A DNA stretch of 64,000 nucleotides from Capniomyces stellatus. Taxonomy: Eukaryota; Kickxellomycota; Harpellomycetes; Harpellales; Legeriomycetaceae. Below, piece by piece: positions 32,669 through 43,400 of the stretch. Numbering within the stretch: the first letter of the stretch is position 1; every line of letters begins with the position of its first letter. The stretch covers positions 390,151 through 454,150 of the forward strand of contig LUVW01000010.1 of the NCBI GenBank assembly GCA_001661515.1, read 5' to 3'. The notes below the pieces were generated by a model. That model was not told where the DNA came from, searched no databases, and saw nothing but the letters and a program-made list of their open reading frames with translations. Position numbers and translations under genes: made by a program.

Positions 32669-34772
32669 TTTTTGATCTTTCCAATATATTAGTGCAAAGG
32701 ATAAAAGTGTGGGTTTTTGATATTATTGTTTAACCAAACTATTTATGATTTATTATTAAAGTGAATAAAATTTTAAGTATTTTTTTTGTAGAATTTGATT
32801 TAACGCCTTCCAGGGACTTTTATACAAACAGAGTAACAGATTGTAGAGTTGGTGCAGTCTTGATTTTGAAAGTTTAATAAAAGTTACAAACTAGGCTAAA
32901 ACAAGCCAGCGTTGAACGCAGCTTTAATAATAAAGAATAAAAGAGCGATATACTGTGACAGCCATAGTCAAGGTTTGTTCTTTTAAATCTTGTTAGTAAT
33001 TAAAGCCATTAATCTGTCTATTGTTTCAATGGCGGAATATGGTTGCTGGGTTAACAATACAGACGTGAATTGTGCTATATTAGCCGTATTTATATTTGCG
33101 ATTTTTTGCTCCTTATTGTTCAATTTATTGTTTAAAGAAATCGCACATTTTCAGTCTGCAAGCAAAAATAAATTCCAAGTCAAAATCCATTATTTTAAAC
33201 GACTTGGCTCTTTTGGTTTTTTTTTTTTTGATTTTGCCTTAAACCGAGACTTTCTTTTAAATTAAGCTTGAAGTTGTAAGCCCGCCTTTGCGAACACAAT
33301 GCAATGGATAATACTTGCCATTGTTGAGCTTGAATTGTCAACAATTAGCTATAGATTTTGCTTGAATGTAAACAATTCCGCCTAATTGTCGTTGACTCGC
33401 TTAGTTTCAATCGTATTATTTTATGATTTTCTCGTAGCAAATCGTCCCTTTATTCTGAATTTGAATAAATACACTTGGAAACCAAAATGGACAAATTAGA
33501 CACAATCAAGCCGACTTATATTTCACTTATTCCCTTTCTAGACGAAAAGATACCAGCAGCCAAATGCTAACTTGAAGCAATACTGTACAAGGCGCCCAAG
33601 AATATATCAATTTGCCGCACCAATATGGTGAAAGTTTTGATAGCAATGACACGTCTACACTTGGTCTACAGCCTGTATTCATGCAAGTTTTAGACCTAGC
33701 TATGTTTCCTGTACACTTTTTTTTTTGCATACCGTTACCCAACTTTTTGTTCACTTTGATCGAAACGCAAACACAAACGCAAACCCCTAAACAAACCTCA
33801 ACACCAAACGCATAATCAATCAGTGCCTCCTCCTTCATACTAGCCATCCATGTACTTACATCCAATCTCATGCAAGGGAGGTTTACGCGATTATTCTTAT
33901 TAAAAATGTTAAAAGCCATTAAAAAACCATATTAGACTACGTTTTACATAAACCAATATACTACGTTGTAATTGTTTTGCTGGAACACCGGGACATAATC
34001 AAATAATTGAAAGCCCAATATATATTATTTCATACACACTCACATTATAATTAAACATACCAAGGCTTGGAAACTTGCTGGAATATTGTATAATCAGCAA
34101 AATCCTGGTTAGTTTTGTGCACAATGGTATCAACCTTTATTGTCAAAAGTTGTATAATGTTAAGCTACACATCTGTGATTTTATGCTGAGGTTTAAAATG
34201 CAGATACTTATACTTGGGTTAGAAGGTACACAATTGTATTGTTGTAACAACGTATCCGGGTACAATGTAATTTTGATTGTAAAAAAAAAGTTAAATGGTA
34301 AACTGGTTGTTTGATTAATAAATACTTTTCCAATATAAAAAAACACCTATAACAGAGTTTTTTTTCATCACTTTCAGACGTGTTATGTTTATTTATTATG
34401 TACACGATTCGCTTTGTCTGTTTTATTTTTACCAAAGTTGTATGTACTACTCCGACTCCATTATGTCGATAACGCTTTACAAGCCGCATAAGCAATGTCC
34501 TTAAAACACTCTGTGTTTGGAATCAAGTTCACCCAATACACGGAGTTTAAACTTGGCTGTTATATTGCGATGCGACTATATCAAAGCCTCGACTTGGCAA
34601 CTACATCTTAAACAAAGGAATAAAAACACTCTTAAAATCCAAAAATAAAAATAGTTCATATTTAAAGAGTTCATAGGCTCAAAGTCCTTTCAATTTGAGG
34701 CTTGTTACTTTAAAAAGGAAAAAGGAAAAGGAAAAGGAAAAGACAATATGGTATCAAACAAAGGATAGCCCT

Positions 34773-35015
34773 TTAGTAAAGCAATGTACCAGCACTTGAT
34801 CGCACAAGCTTGAAATCCGTCACTTGTTCAAAATGGCGAACTTGATTTGGATCAGCCACAGCCCAAAATGTCGACCTGAAAACTGGGGAGAGGTGGGATG
34901 TACAATTTAATAATAGTGAAAATAGTGTGAGTTGTTTCATACGAGTGTGTAATATGTGAGTATAGCGCAGTTCAACGAGACTCGAATAAAATGTTGGTGC
35001 AGTGATTCTCGACAT
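34773..35015 (-). CDS. possible small protein, 80 aa, unknown
   Basis: An ATG-initiated frame whose second half begins at an internal Met followed by a hydrophobic stretch (KQLTLFSLLLNC) and then a mixed-composition tail (STFWAVADPNQVRHFEQV). A possible 3' splice site (TTTTCAG) lies just before the tail, so this could be part of a spliced gene. No family is recognised and chance cannot be excluded. Confidence 0.2.
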   Translation of the reverse strand: MSRITAPTFYSSLVELRYTHILHTRMKQLTLFSLLLNCTSHLSPVFRSTFWAVADPNQVRHFEQVTDFKLVRSSAGTLLY

Positions 35016-36476
35016 AAAAAAAGAAATAGTGCAATGATTGTCTTTTACTAGTGGTTACTTAAATTACAGACTTTCATAAATGCCAAGCTCGGCAATGTAA
35101 TCTTATTATACTTTGACTATGAGGCTGTGAATTGTTACTTGAGGAGCAATATTGACTTGCATTGGTTGTTCTTGAAAACAAAAGGCAAGAGTGGTTTTAG
35201 CTTTAAAGCATGGTTCGATGAGTAAACATACATTGGTGTTTGTTTATTATGCAGGCAAAGCATGTGGTGTTATGTACTTTTGTGTTTCGTCAATCGTTTG
35301 GTTGCCTGGGTTGTTTAAAGTAGATCAAAGTAATTGACAATTTACACTTTGTTCTACACAGTTTTGGCCACCAATTTAATTATTATGCGATTAGCTACAA
35401 TACAGAATATCCATGGGATAGCGGTAATTGACCCAATTAGAAAAACATGCAAATAAGACTGGTATTAACAAAGCAGAGATGGTACAGTAGCCCAAAAGTT
35501 GGATTTACCTTGAACAAAAAAAAATAAAAGCGTTGTATTTACAAGAAAAATGGGACACAATCAACAAAATGGCGAGGAAAAAAATAAAAAGGTAAAAAAA
35601 CACGGTGATTACTTTAATTGTGTGGAGAAGTCAAAATTCGGTTTCAGTTTAATATTGGAGCTGTAAATGAATAATTTTTTTTTTACTTTGTTTATTAATA
35701 ATTAGAGTATCAAGTAATATTGGGAGATGATTAATGTGCTAAATACGCTTGGTCATGCATGCCAAAGCTTGACCACATGTACAAGGAAGACATTTTAAAT
35801 TGCAATTGATGGTGACAGAACTAAGACCTTGGCTTTGATTCAATTTTAGAGTTCAACACAATATGGATTGCTGATGTGCAACGAAAGTTGAATGGATATA
35901 CTGCAAGCTGAGAATGTTTGCAGTTATATAAATACATGACTGTGCAGTATATGAGTCTGGAATAAGGTAGTTATGTCCACAGCAGTGTTGGTTGGTGGAT
36001 GGGAGGGAGAGGGCTGTAAATCCAGTATTTGACGCTCCAATGTGTAATGTGATATAGATAGTTGAACTCGAATTGGCAAAACTAGAGCTGCTGTTAGTAA
36101 TGAGGGGCGGGGGCTAATTGGTGTATAAAAGGATTGGGAACCAACAAATTTTCCTAAAATCACTTTATTTCACCGAGGTCTCTAGCGAGTAGATAAAAGT
36201 TGGATCCAAATAGTATACATTGACCACATGTTTACACGAAAAAACCCATAAAAATAGAAAAAGACTAATTAAAAAAGTATCAAGGTCCTCAAAGAGATTG
36301 TTAGCAATAAATCCTAATGTAATATCAACCAAATTTCTAATCCAACTAGTAGTACATATACCGTTGTCTCCCGAATCACACCTGTAGTAAAATGCTTAAA
36401 GGCAGAATTATTGGCTGTAAATGCCTGCACCTGCTGTTTAGCCACACTGCTAGATATATGTATAAAAAGTCTAAAC

Positions 36477-36526
36477 CCCCCCCCCCCCCCCCCCCCCCAA
36501 NNNNNNNNNNNCCCCCCCCCCCCCCC
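36477..36526. other. poly-C tract with assembly gap
   Basis: Twenty-two C, then AA and eleven N (36501-36511), then fifteen C. The gap probably marks failure to sequence through the homopolymer rather than missing unique sequence. The true tract length is unknown. Confidence 0.9.
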
Positions 36527-36819
36527 AGCGCCACTAAGATTGTGTTTTAAAAGCTTGTTAGCCCAACACTCAAATTCAACATGGTTCTATGATAGCATTA
36601 ATATTTGCTACTATATTCAAATTTACTATCAATCCAAAGATAGTAAACAAATATAATAAATGACCGAGAAAAGGCTTTATATATATATATTTTTAAAAAT
36701 TGAAATAGGCTTGTATCTTTTTACAACAATGTTTAGAACATAAATCTCTGTTAACGATCTGTTTTTAATCCATTTGATACAATTTTACTCTTGTTAATTC
36801 TAATAGTAATTAACCTGGC

Positions 36820-36832
36820 GGTTAATATATAA
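36820..36832 (+). promoter_or_regulatory. TATA-like element upstream of the 36874 gene
   Basis: A TTAATATATAAAT sequence lies about 45 bp before the start codon of the secreted-protein gene, a normal TATA-to-ATG distance for a short leader. Based on sequence only. Confidence 0.4.
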
Positions 36833-36873
36833 ATTCGCAAACGAACATAAAGAAAATCATCACACAGTAAAGT

Positions 36874-37452
36874 ATGCAAGTAAGTAAGGCGTTGCTGTAT
36901 ATTTCAGTATCGATATTGGTTGAAAGGGTGAGTGGTCAAGGCTGTACCAACGGACAGGTTATTTGTGTTGGTGATTATTCATACTCGATTTGTTTTGGAG
37001 ACTCGTTTGGCAATCCTATAAAGTGTGGCAATTTTGAAGGATGCGACACAAGTGACATAAATATGATTAAATGTCCTAATATTCCATTCTGCGTATCGAA
37101 AGACAACCAGCACTACTGCGCTACGAGCCCAGGGGACAGCTCGAATAAGAGCAATATACTGTCCGACATACAGAAAAGCCAAAGCAGTGCAGTGTTTTCA
37201 ACAAGGCAGGGTAACATAAACGAGGGCATCAGCGGCAATTCAGAGACAACAATAACAGTGGTAGGGTCGCCGTCAAGCGCAACAGCCATGACTCAGTCAA
37301 CAGCCATGAAGTCACGAACCAAAGTAATTACGGTTACAGAGACCGTTTTGGGCAATAGTGGGTCTACTTTAAAACTATATGCCAACTCAACAAACTACCT
37401 TTTATTCGAAACGTTAGTTTTTTGTTCATTGGTAAGCGCAATCGTTTTTTAA
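36874..37452 (+). CDS. secreted GPI-type protein with CBM19-like cysteine module
   Basis: Single exon, 192 aa. A signal peptide ends near residue 22 (VSGQ). Cysteines then follow as C-x6-C-x8-C-x10-C-x5-C-x9-C from C24 to C67 (CTNGQVIC, CFGDSFGNPIKC, CGNFEGC), the same arrangement as the CBM19-like module encoded at 31412-32668. Two extra cysteines (C73, C82) follow. Residues about 85-160 are Ser/Thr-rich, and the C-terminus is hydrophobic (LLFETLVFCSLVSAIVF) after an Asn-Ser-Thr site, as in GPI-anchored wall proteins. Probable role: small chitin-binding surface protein. The CBM19 assignment rests on cysteine spacing, so it is inference. Confidence 0.75.
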   Translation: MQVSKALLYISVSILVERVSGQGCTNGQVICVGDYSYSICFGDSFGNPIKCGNFEGCDTSDINMIKCPNIPFCVSKDNQHYCATSPGDSSNKSNILSDIQKSQSSAVFSTRQGNINEGISGNSETTITVVGSPSSATAMTQSTAMKSRTKVITVTETVLGNSGSTLKLYANSTNYLLFETLVFCSLVSAIVF

Positions 37453-38040
37453 GCATACACTAAACGGCACCAATAGCTTAACTTGGCTTAGATTGGCTTA
37501 ACTTGGCTTAGATTTGTTTAGCTTTATTCGTTTGGGGCTTGAATCCCAACAACCGGTTGGTACCGATTTTTAATTATATTGTAGCTATTTAGTGTCAGCT
37601 TTGACTGTACTGTTGCCTTGATATGAAAAATACTAGAGTTTGATTATTAAAGAATAAAATATACAGCTAATAAACAGTCAAACTGATCATAAATGCATGG
37701 AGTGATTGAGTAGTTTGATATTGAATAGTGGTTGTGAGACAAATCTATATTAGACCTCAACATCGAGGTGTATTCCCAATTGGGAAAGCTTTTGGATTAA
37801 AATGGTCAAGTAGGTGTAGAAAAAAAGAAAGAGAAAGAAAGAAGCAAATGAGTAGAAAAAGAAAGTAAAAAAGAAAGAAAGAACAAATGAGTAGAAAAAG
37901 AAAATTCTAATACACAAATACACTGCTGAATAGCAAGCAGACATGGTTTAAAAACAAAGCAATGACAAGGAAAAGCATACCGAATATAGTTCGGCAACAA
38001 TAGGAGAAAGTTTAAAGAAAAAGAACGTTTGCAAATGGTT
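37453..38040. other. convergent intergenic spacer with AG-rich repeat
   Basis: Holds short GGCTTAACTT repeats near 37475-37515 and two copies of an AG-rich unit of about 40 bp at 37816-37904, each ending in AAATGA. No gene is seen. Confidence 0.5.
37816..37904. repeat. AG-rich tandem repeat, about 40 bp, two copies plus a partial
   Basis: Units begin GTAGAAAAA, run through GAAAGAAAGAA and end CAAATGA. The third copy is partial. Non-coding. Confidence 0.75.
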
Positions 38041-39974
38041 CTACTGGTCCTCCCCAATTTCGCCGTCAGAGCTTGTCATATCTCCATCATCAAACTTTTC
38101 CAAGTACACATGGTCATCGCCAGCCAGCAAGTCTTCAGCTGCAGTGTCGCCTACTTTCTCCAAGCCAGGCTGGTCAGCGCTGTTTTGTCCAGAAACAGGT
38201 GTGTTAGGATCGGTAGTGAATGATTGGCTGTAGGAGCACTCTTCGTTATTGTGTTTGGTGGGTGCATCTCCTATGAATAAATTTTCACTTTTGCCAGAGT
38301 CGCCATTTTCTTCTAGAACCACATCTTCATCAGCACCTTCGTTCAAGTAGCTAAATTTCGAGTTGGTTGACGGGGGAGAAGACGAAGAGTTGTTATCGTT
38401 GGAGTACAAAAGTGATTTAGAGTCTTTTGATTGGTCAATGCTTGGCTTGGCTTCTGGTTGCAATGCATCTGCCGCGATGCTGGGTGGAGCCGGCTCGTTA
38501 GAGTCCACATCCATCTCGGTACATGATTGGCTCAGTTCAATATTGGGTGTGTTGGAGTCAAGTGCAATGCTGCCTGAACCAACAAGCCCTTTCACAGTTG
38601 TATTTTCATTGGTGTTGGCAATAAAACTGGCTGCAGAGGAGCTGTTGCTGGCTCCTAACTTGATGACTGGGTCAATGTTGGAGCTAAGACTTGCGGCTGG
38701 ATTTAGTAGAGTGATGGTTTTATCGCTAGTTATTTGGAATGACAAGTCTGGTGGTTGAGATAGGGTAAGGTTAGCGATACTTGGAGTCGGTGTTAGTTGG
38801 AATTTGTCGAGGTTTTGTAGATGTGCATTTTTAACCATCTCGTTAAAACTGTTGAGGTGTGTAGTGCACGCTAAAAACTGGGACTGTAGCTGGCTTATTA
38901 CTTGGTTGTGGGCCGAGTCTTCAGCCTCCAGTAGACTAATTTCCTGTGTCAGATCTTGAATTGCCCTAGCACAAAGAAGAAAAAGTTAATAAAACAGATT
39001 TAGCAGGTATAATATAATAATAATGACTGGTATATATATATATATATATATATAACGCGACTAGCTAATATTTACTTCAAAGTGACTTGACGAGGATCGA
39101 ATTTAGATATTTGTGTTGCGATTGAGTCATATTCTAGCTTCTTCTTCAGCTCGGCTTGCGAATTTTCCAATTCCTCTTCCAAACTAGAAATATCCGCGAT
39201 TGTTGATTCGATTAAGGATTCTAGAAAAGTCGGAAGAAAAAGAAAAGGAGGAAATTGTCAGTCAAGCAAGCACAAATATTATAAACAAAAACTACAAGTA
39301 AAAGGACGCGTAAAGGCAATAAGGAAGCAGGTAGATTAAGGAAATGTACTTACGGTATGTTTTGCATTCTTGAAGGTAAAAATCAATTTCAATTTTCCTT
39401 TGTTTGTGGCTGGTTTTATGCTTTGAAAAGGACTGCAGCAAGGCCATTATATCAATCGAAACAAGATTAAATTCGTCGGCTCTGTGGTAATCAAAAAAAA
39501 AAGTTACACGTGAATTAAATATAATTATTCAAGAGTTAACAGCGAGGGATTCAAACAATACTAGTAAGCAATTCTAAAATGGAAAGAAAAATGAATAAGG
39601 AAAAAAGTGACTGTGCCTACAAGGGATTAGAAGCATGGTTAATGCCGCCTGAACTCGATTCTGGGTCAGCATTGGCGTTATCATCGTGAGAGTAATTCGA
39701 AAGTTGGTTCAAAAAGCCAATATACCTAGACATGCATTTTTTAAAACCTCGCTCATCGACAGCAAGTCGATCAAGTATGATTTGCTCTGTGTAAATTCAA
39801 ATACATAAATTGAGAACGTAGATAGATTGTTAGCATGTTAAATCAGGCATTTAGAAAGAGTTTGAATTTATATACAACAACATATTGAAGCAAAACAAGG
39901 AAAATCTGAGTACAAGTATAGTAGATTGGTGGATTTGTTGGATTGGTTAAAGTACCTTCTGGTATGGTGGTCAT
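38041..39974 (-). CDS. THO complex subunit 7 (THOC7/Mft1-like)
   Basis: Subunit of the THO/TREX complex, which couples transcription to mRNP packaging and export in the nucleus. Five exons: 39974-39956, 39786-39621, 39481-39354, 39220-39076 and 38965-38041, giving 460 aa. Every junction keeps phase; donors are GTACTT, GTAGGC, GTAAGT and GTAAAT. The first exon is only 19 nt (MTTIPE plus one base). Residues 1-210 follow the THOC7 plan: IILDRLAVDERGFKKCMSRY, then a helical segment, then the family core KKKLEYDSIATQISKFDPRQ followed by VTLKAIQDLTQEIS and a coiled coil to about 215. The last 250 residues are Ser/Asp/Glu-rich and disordered (ending DDGDMTSSDGEIGEDQ), an extension absent from animal THOC7 (about 200 aa). 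S. cerevisiae Mft1 also has an acidic tail. Confidence 0.85.
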
Positions 39975-40457
39975 TTATCAAAGTAGGGGAAGTGTTAGAT
40001 TAATAATAAGTCTAAATTTAGATGATTAGGACAGATAGAAAGCAAGACAGTAAATGTAAAAAAAGATAAAATCGAGCTTTATTCTTGTATTTGCTTTTGG
40101 AAAAGACAAATCTGATTTTTTTTTTTAATTGTTGGTTTTGTGTTGTGTTTTGTGAAAATTGAGGGAATTTCTGGAATTCAATTTAGATTCTCGTGGTATC
40201 ATTGAAAATAAAAACGATAAAACAAGATTTCAATAATAATGAAAAACGCTAAAACAAAGTCACGTAAAAACAATCACAACCCATTAGCGAAAAGTTGTTT
40301 TAAACCCGAGTAAATGCTTGAGAATGAATAGTAGTAATAGTGCCTTGATTAGCGAATGAGACGCAAATTAAATTTACAAATATATTAAAAATATAGAAGG
40401 ATGTAAACGTAGTAAATAATAGGTATATAATAAGAGGTGAAAAAAATAAAAGATTGC
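39975..40457. other. short intergenic region
   Basis: AT-rich spacer between the THOC7-like start and the stop of the UDS1-domain gene on the same strand. It probably holds the THOC7-like promoter. No gene is seen. Confidence 0.5.
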
Positions 40458-43400
40458 TTAGAAAAGACTTTTTACAGTCAATAGTTTGGATTTTATCGAG
40501 ACCAGTTCGGACTCGACAGCCTTATTCCTGTCAACTACAGACTTGCAGAACCTAGAAAGCTCAAACAGCTTTTCAGAGAGCTTGTCAATGACAAGGCTTT
40601 CCTGGTTCTCGTGCAAGTTGTCTTGTTTTTCTGTAAAGTAGGGCAGAATGATATTGTGACTGATGTTGAACTTTTCAAGCAAGTAGAACTTTTCGAGGTC
40701 TGCTGATGTATCCAGGACAATATCGTTGTTGGTAAACAGGTCCATCACCACCAAAACCGAGTTGGCAAGCTGCGTAAGTGAAGCGGATTCAAGGCTTGGC
40801 ATGATAGAGGCAAACTTGGAGTCGATTTCGACAAGCATTTGGGCATAGTTGGTGTTGGTGTTTGGTGATAATGTGTGCACTGATGAGCTAAAGTCGACTG
40901 GTATTACTGGAAGCTTGGAGGAGTCTGTGTCCTGGCTGTTTTGGAGGGGCTTGGAGTTTAGAGTGAGTGCATTTTGTGGTTGGAGCTGTTTGCTGCTTTC
41001 AGGCTCTGAAGGCGTGGCGGATGAGTGGGTTTGTTGGCTAGAATCAAACGATGGCGATTGGGACGGCGTCGTGTTTTGAACGGGAGTGATGCTCTGGAGA
41101 TCCAAGTGGTCTTCTGAGCCACTTGGGGTGCTATCAAGTTTGGTATTCAGCAAGGAGCCCTTGTTGGAAAATGCGGGATTGCGTGTGGTTTGGGTCGGCG
41201 TGTATTTGGCCAAATAACTCAAGGTGTTTGTAAATGTGGTGATTAGCACGCTTATAAAGTCGGCAGTTTGGCTAGATTTTAGACCAGAGTCAAGATTGTT
41301 TTTGGTGTTGTGGTCGAATCTGTAAAAGAGGGCCTGACAAATGCTGGGGTTGTGGATAAACATCTGCAGTATCGACTTGACAACCGCAACGAGCAGCGCC
41401 TTCGAGGCACCAAACTGCTGGCTCAGATCAGCTGTGGTTTTCTCGCTGAGCTTGAGCTTTTCAACCAAGTCCTTGTACACGGTGCCATCGATATTTTGGT
41501 ATCTAATAGCCTCCTGCTTTTCGGTTTCGGACCTGGCCAGCTTGTGCTGCAAAGCTTCAAGTTTCTGCAATAGGATTGTTGTTGATTCGGTGCTCAGTTT
41601 CTTTTCGTTGATGAGATTATATTGAGCATCAGCCAGCCGCTTCTGCAGCTCTTCAGACTTGGACTTGATGTTGCTGTACTGCATCTCGATTTCGTTGATG
41701 TCTTGGTAGTACGTTGGACTTGTTGTGCTGCTTGGGCTTGTCGGTGTCTTGGCTGATTGGGTGTTTGCTTTGTGTAGTTGGTGCGGCTGGATGGCTGATA
41801 ATCCTGTATTTTTGGTGTAGTCGTAGTACGAGTCCTCGTTTCCGTCAAAGTCGGTGTAGATGCTGCTTCGAGCGTTAGTTGAACCTCGTGTACGGTATCC
41901 ATCCGTGCTGTACTCGGTGCCTTTGGTTAGCATAGAAGCCCTTTTTGGGTTTGCTGAGCTTGATGAGGGCAAAAGACCAAATAGTGACGAGAAAACAGAT
42001 GCGTTGTAGCTTCTGCCCTTCGTCCCACGCACCGAGCTGGAGCTGAACTGGCGCGGGTATTCCTCTGAGGGCCTAACGCTGGCGCTGTACCTGCTTTCGA
42101 ACTGTTTTGGTGGCACCTGGGGCTTGTAAGACGGAATGTCTGTTGGCTCATTTGCGGGAAGATAAGGCCTGTTAAAGTCACTGTGACTGCGCGCGCGTCT
42201 CAGTGAATGTGATGAGACTGTCTGTTTTGATGATCTTACTGTGTTGAACTTTTCTGGAGCTCTGCTCGCCCCCAAGACAAACTTGGAGTACAATGTAGGA
42301 TCGCTGTTTTCGATTCCGTTGTTCTGGCTGGTTGCGGTGCCAGAGTTCAGCACCAGCGACAGGTTGCTGTTTGATCTGAGCTTGGACTTCAAAAGCTGTA
42401 TCTGAGAATCAAGCTTCATCTTTTGCTCGATCCAATTCGACTCCTTTTTGTTGAAGTTCTCGCTTAGAGCGTTTCTTTGGTTGATGATTTCGATCAGGTC
42501 TTTCTTTGCCATTTTGAGCTCGTCTTGAATCAGACTCAGGCTGGACTCAACGGCGACCCGCTGTGATTGGTTGTCGCCTATCAGCTCCGTTGCCTTGGCC
42601 AGCTTAGTCTCCAGTAGCTCGGTCCTGCGCTTGAACTCAAAGTTGTCCTCTTGGAGCTGGTTGATTTCGGCGTTGTAGTTCAGCACGGTGTTTTCCAGGT
42701 TTTCCTTGGTGTGTTTTAGCTGCTTGTCCAGCAAAATCATTCTACACTGCAATCTTGTAACCAAATCAATGTCGTAGCTCAGCAGCTTGGATTCGGTCCT
42801 GCTGTTCCCAGAGCTCAAAGCGCCTGATGTGTTGATGCTTGGGTAGCTTTGGGTTTGTTTTACGTTTGGAAGGTTTGGACTACTGGTGTTGTTATCGCTA
42901 CTTGGCTTGGACTGTGCTAGCTGAGCTTGGGTTTGAGGCCTGCTTTTGCTTGAAGAATTGGTATTGGTCTCGACCAAGTCTGTGTGTGTAGAGTCCTTGA
43001 TTGCAGGTGTAGAGTTGAAGTTAGAATTGCTTGGGACTTGTGACAGCTTGAGCTTGTTTATCAAGTTGTCCAGTCTGTTGTTTTCGGCACTCGAGTTGCT
43101 TCTGCCTAAACTGGAAACATCGGTGCTGCTGCCACTACCAGAATCTTCGTCAATGCTAGCCAGTTGATCCAAAACAACCTGGTTTAGCCTGTAGATCTCG
43201 TTTTGCAAAAAGCTCTTCTCCTTGGAGAATCGCTCAGTCATCCTGGTCTTCTCAGCCTCCAGCTCAGCCTTTTCTCTAGAGCTCTTCAACTTTAGCTTTT
43301 CAAGTTCGGATTTTGTGGTGACCAGGAAGTTTCGGTGGCTTTGCAAGGCGTCAGTCTGGATCTTTCTCAGCTTGATTTCCTGGCTTAATCGTGACTCGGT

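Larger units (their letters stand above)
32669..36873. other. 4.2-kb intergenic region with assembly gap
   Basis: AT-rich DNA between two divergently oriented CBM19-like genes. It holds a poly-C tract interrupted by 11 N at 36501-36511, an ambiguous small spliced candidate at 33527-33919, and a weak 80-codon frame at 34773-35015. Otherwise I see nothing. Confidence 0.5.
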
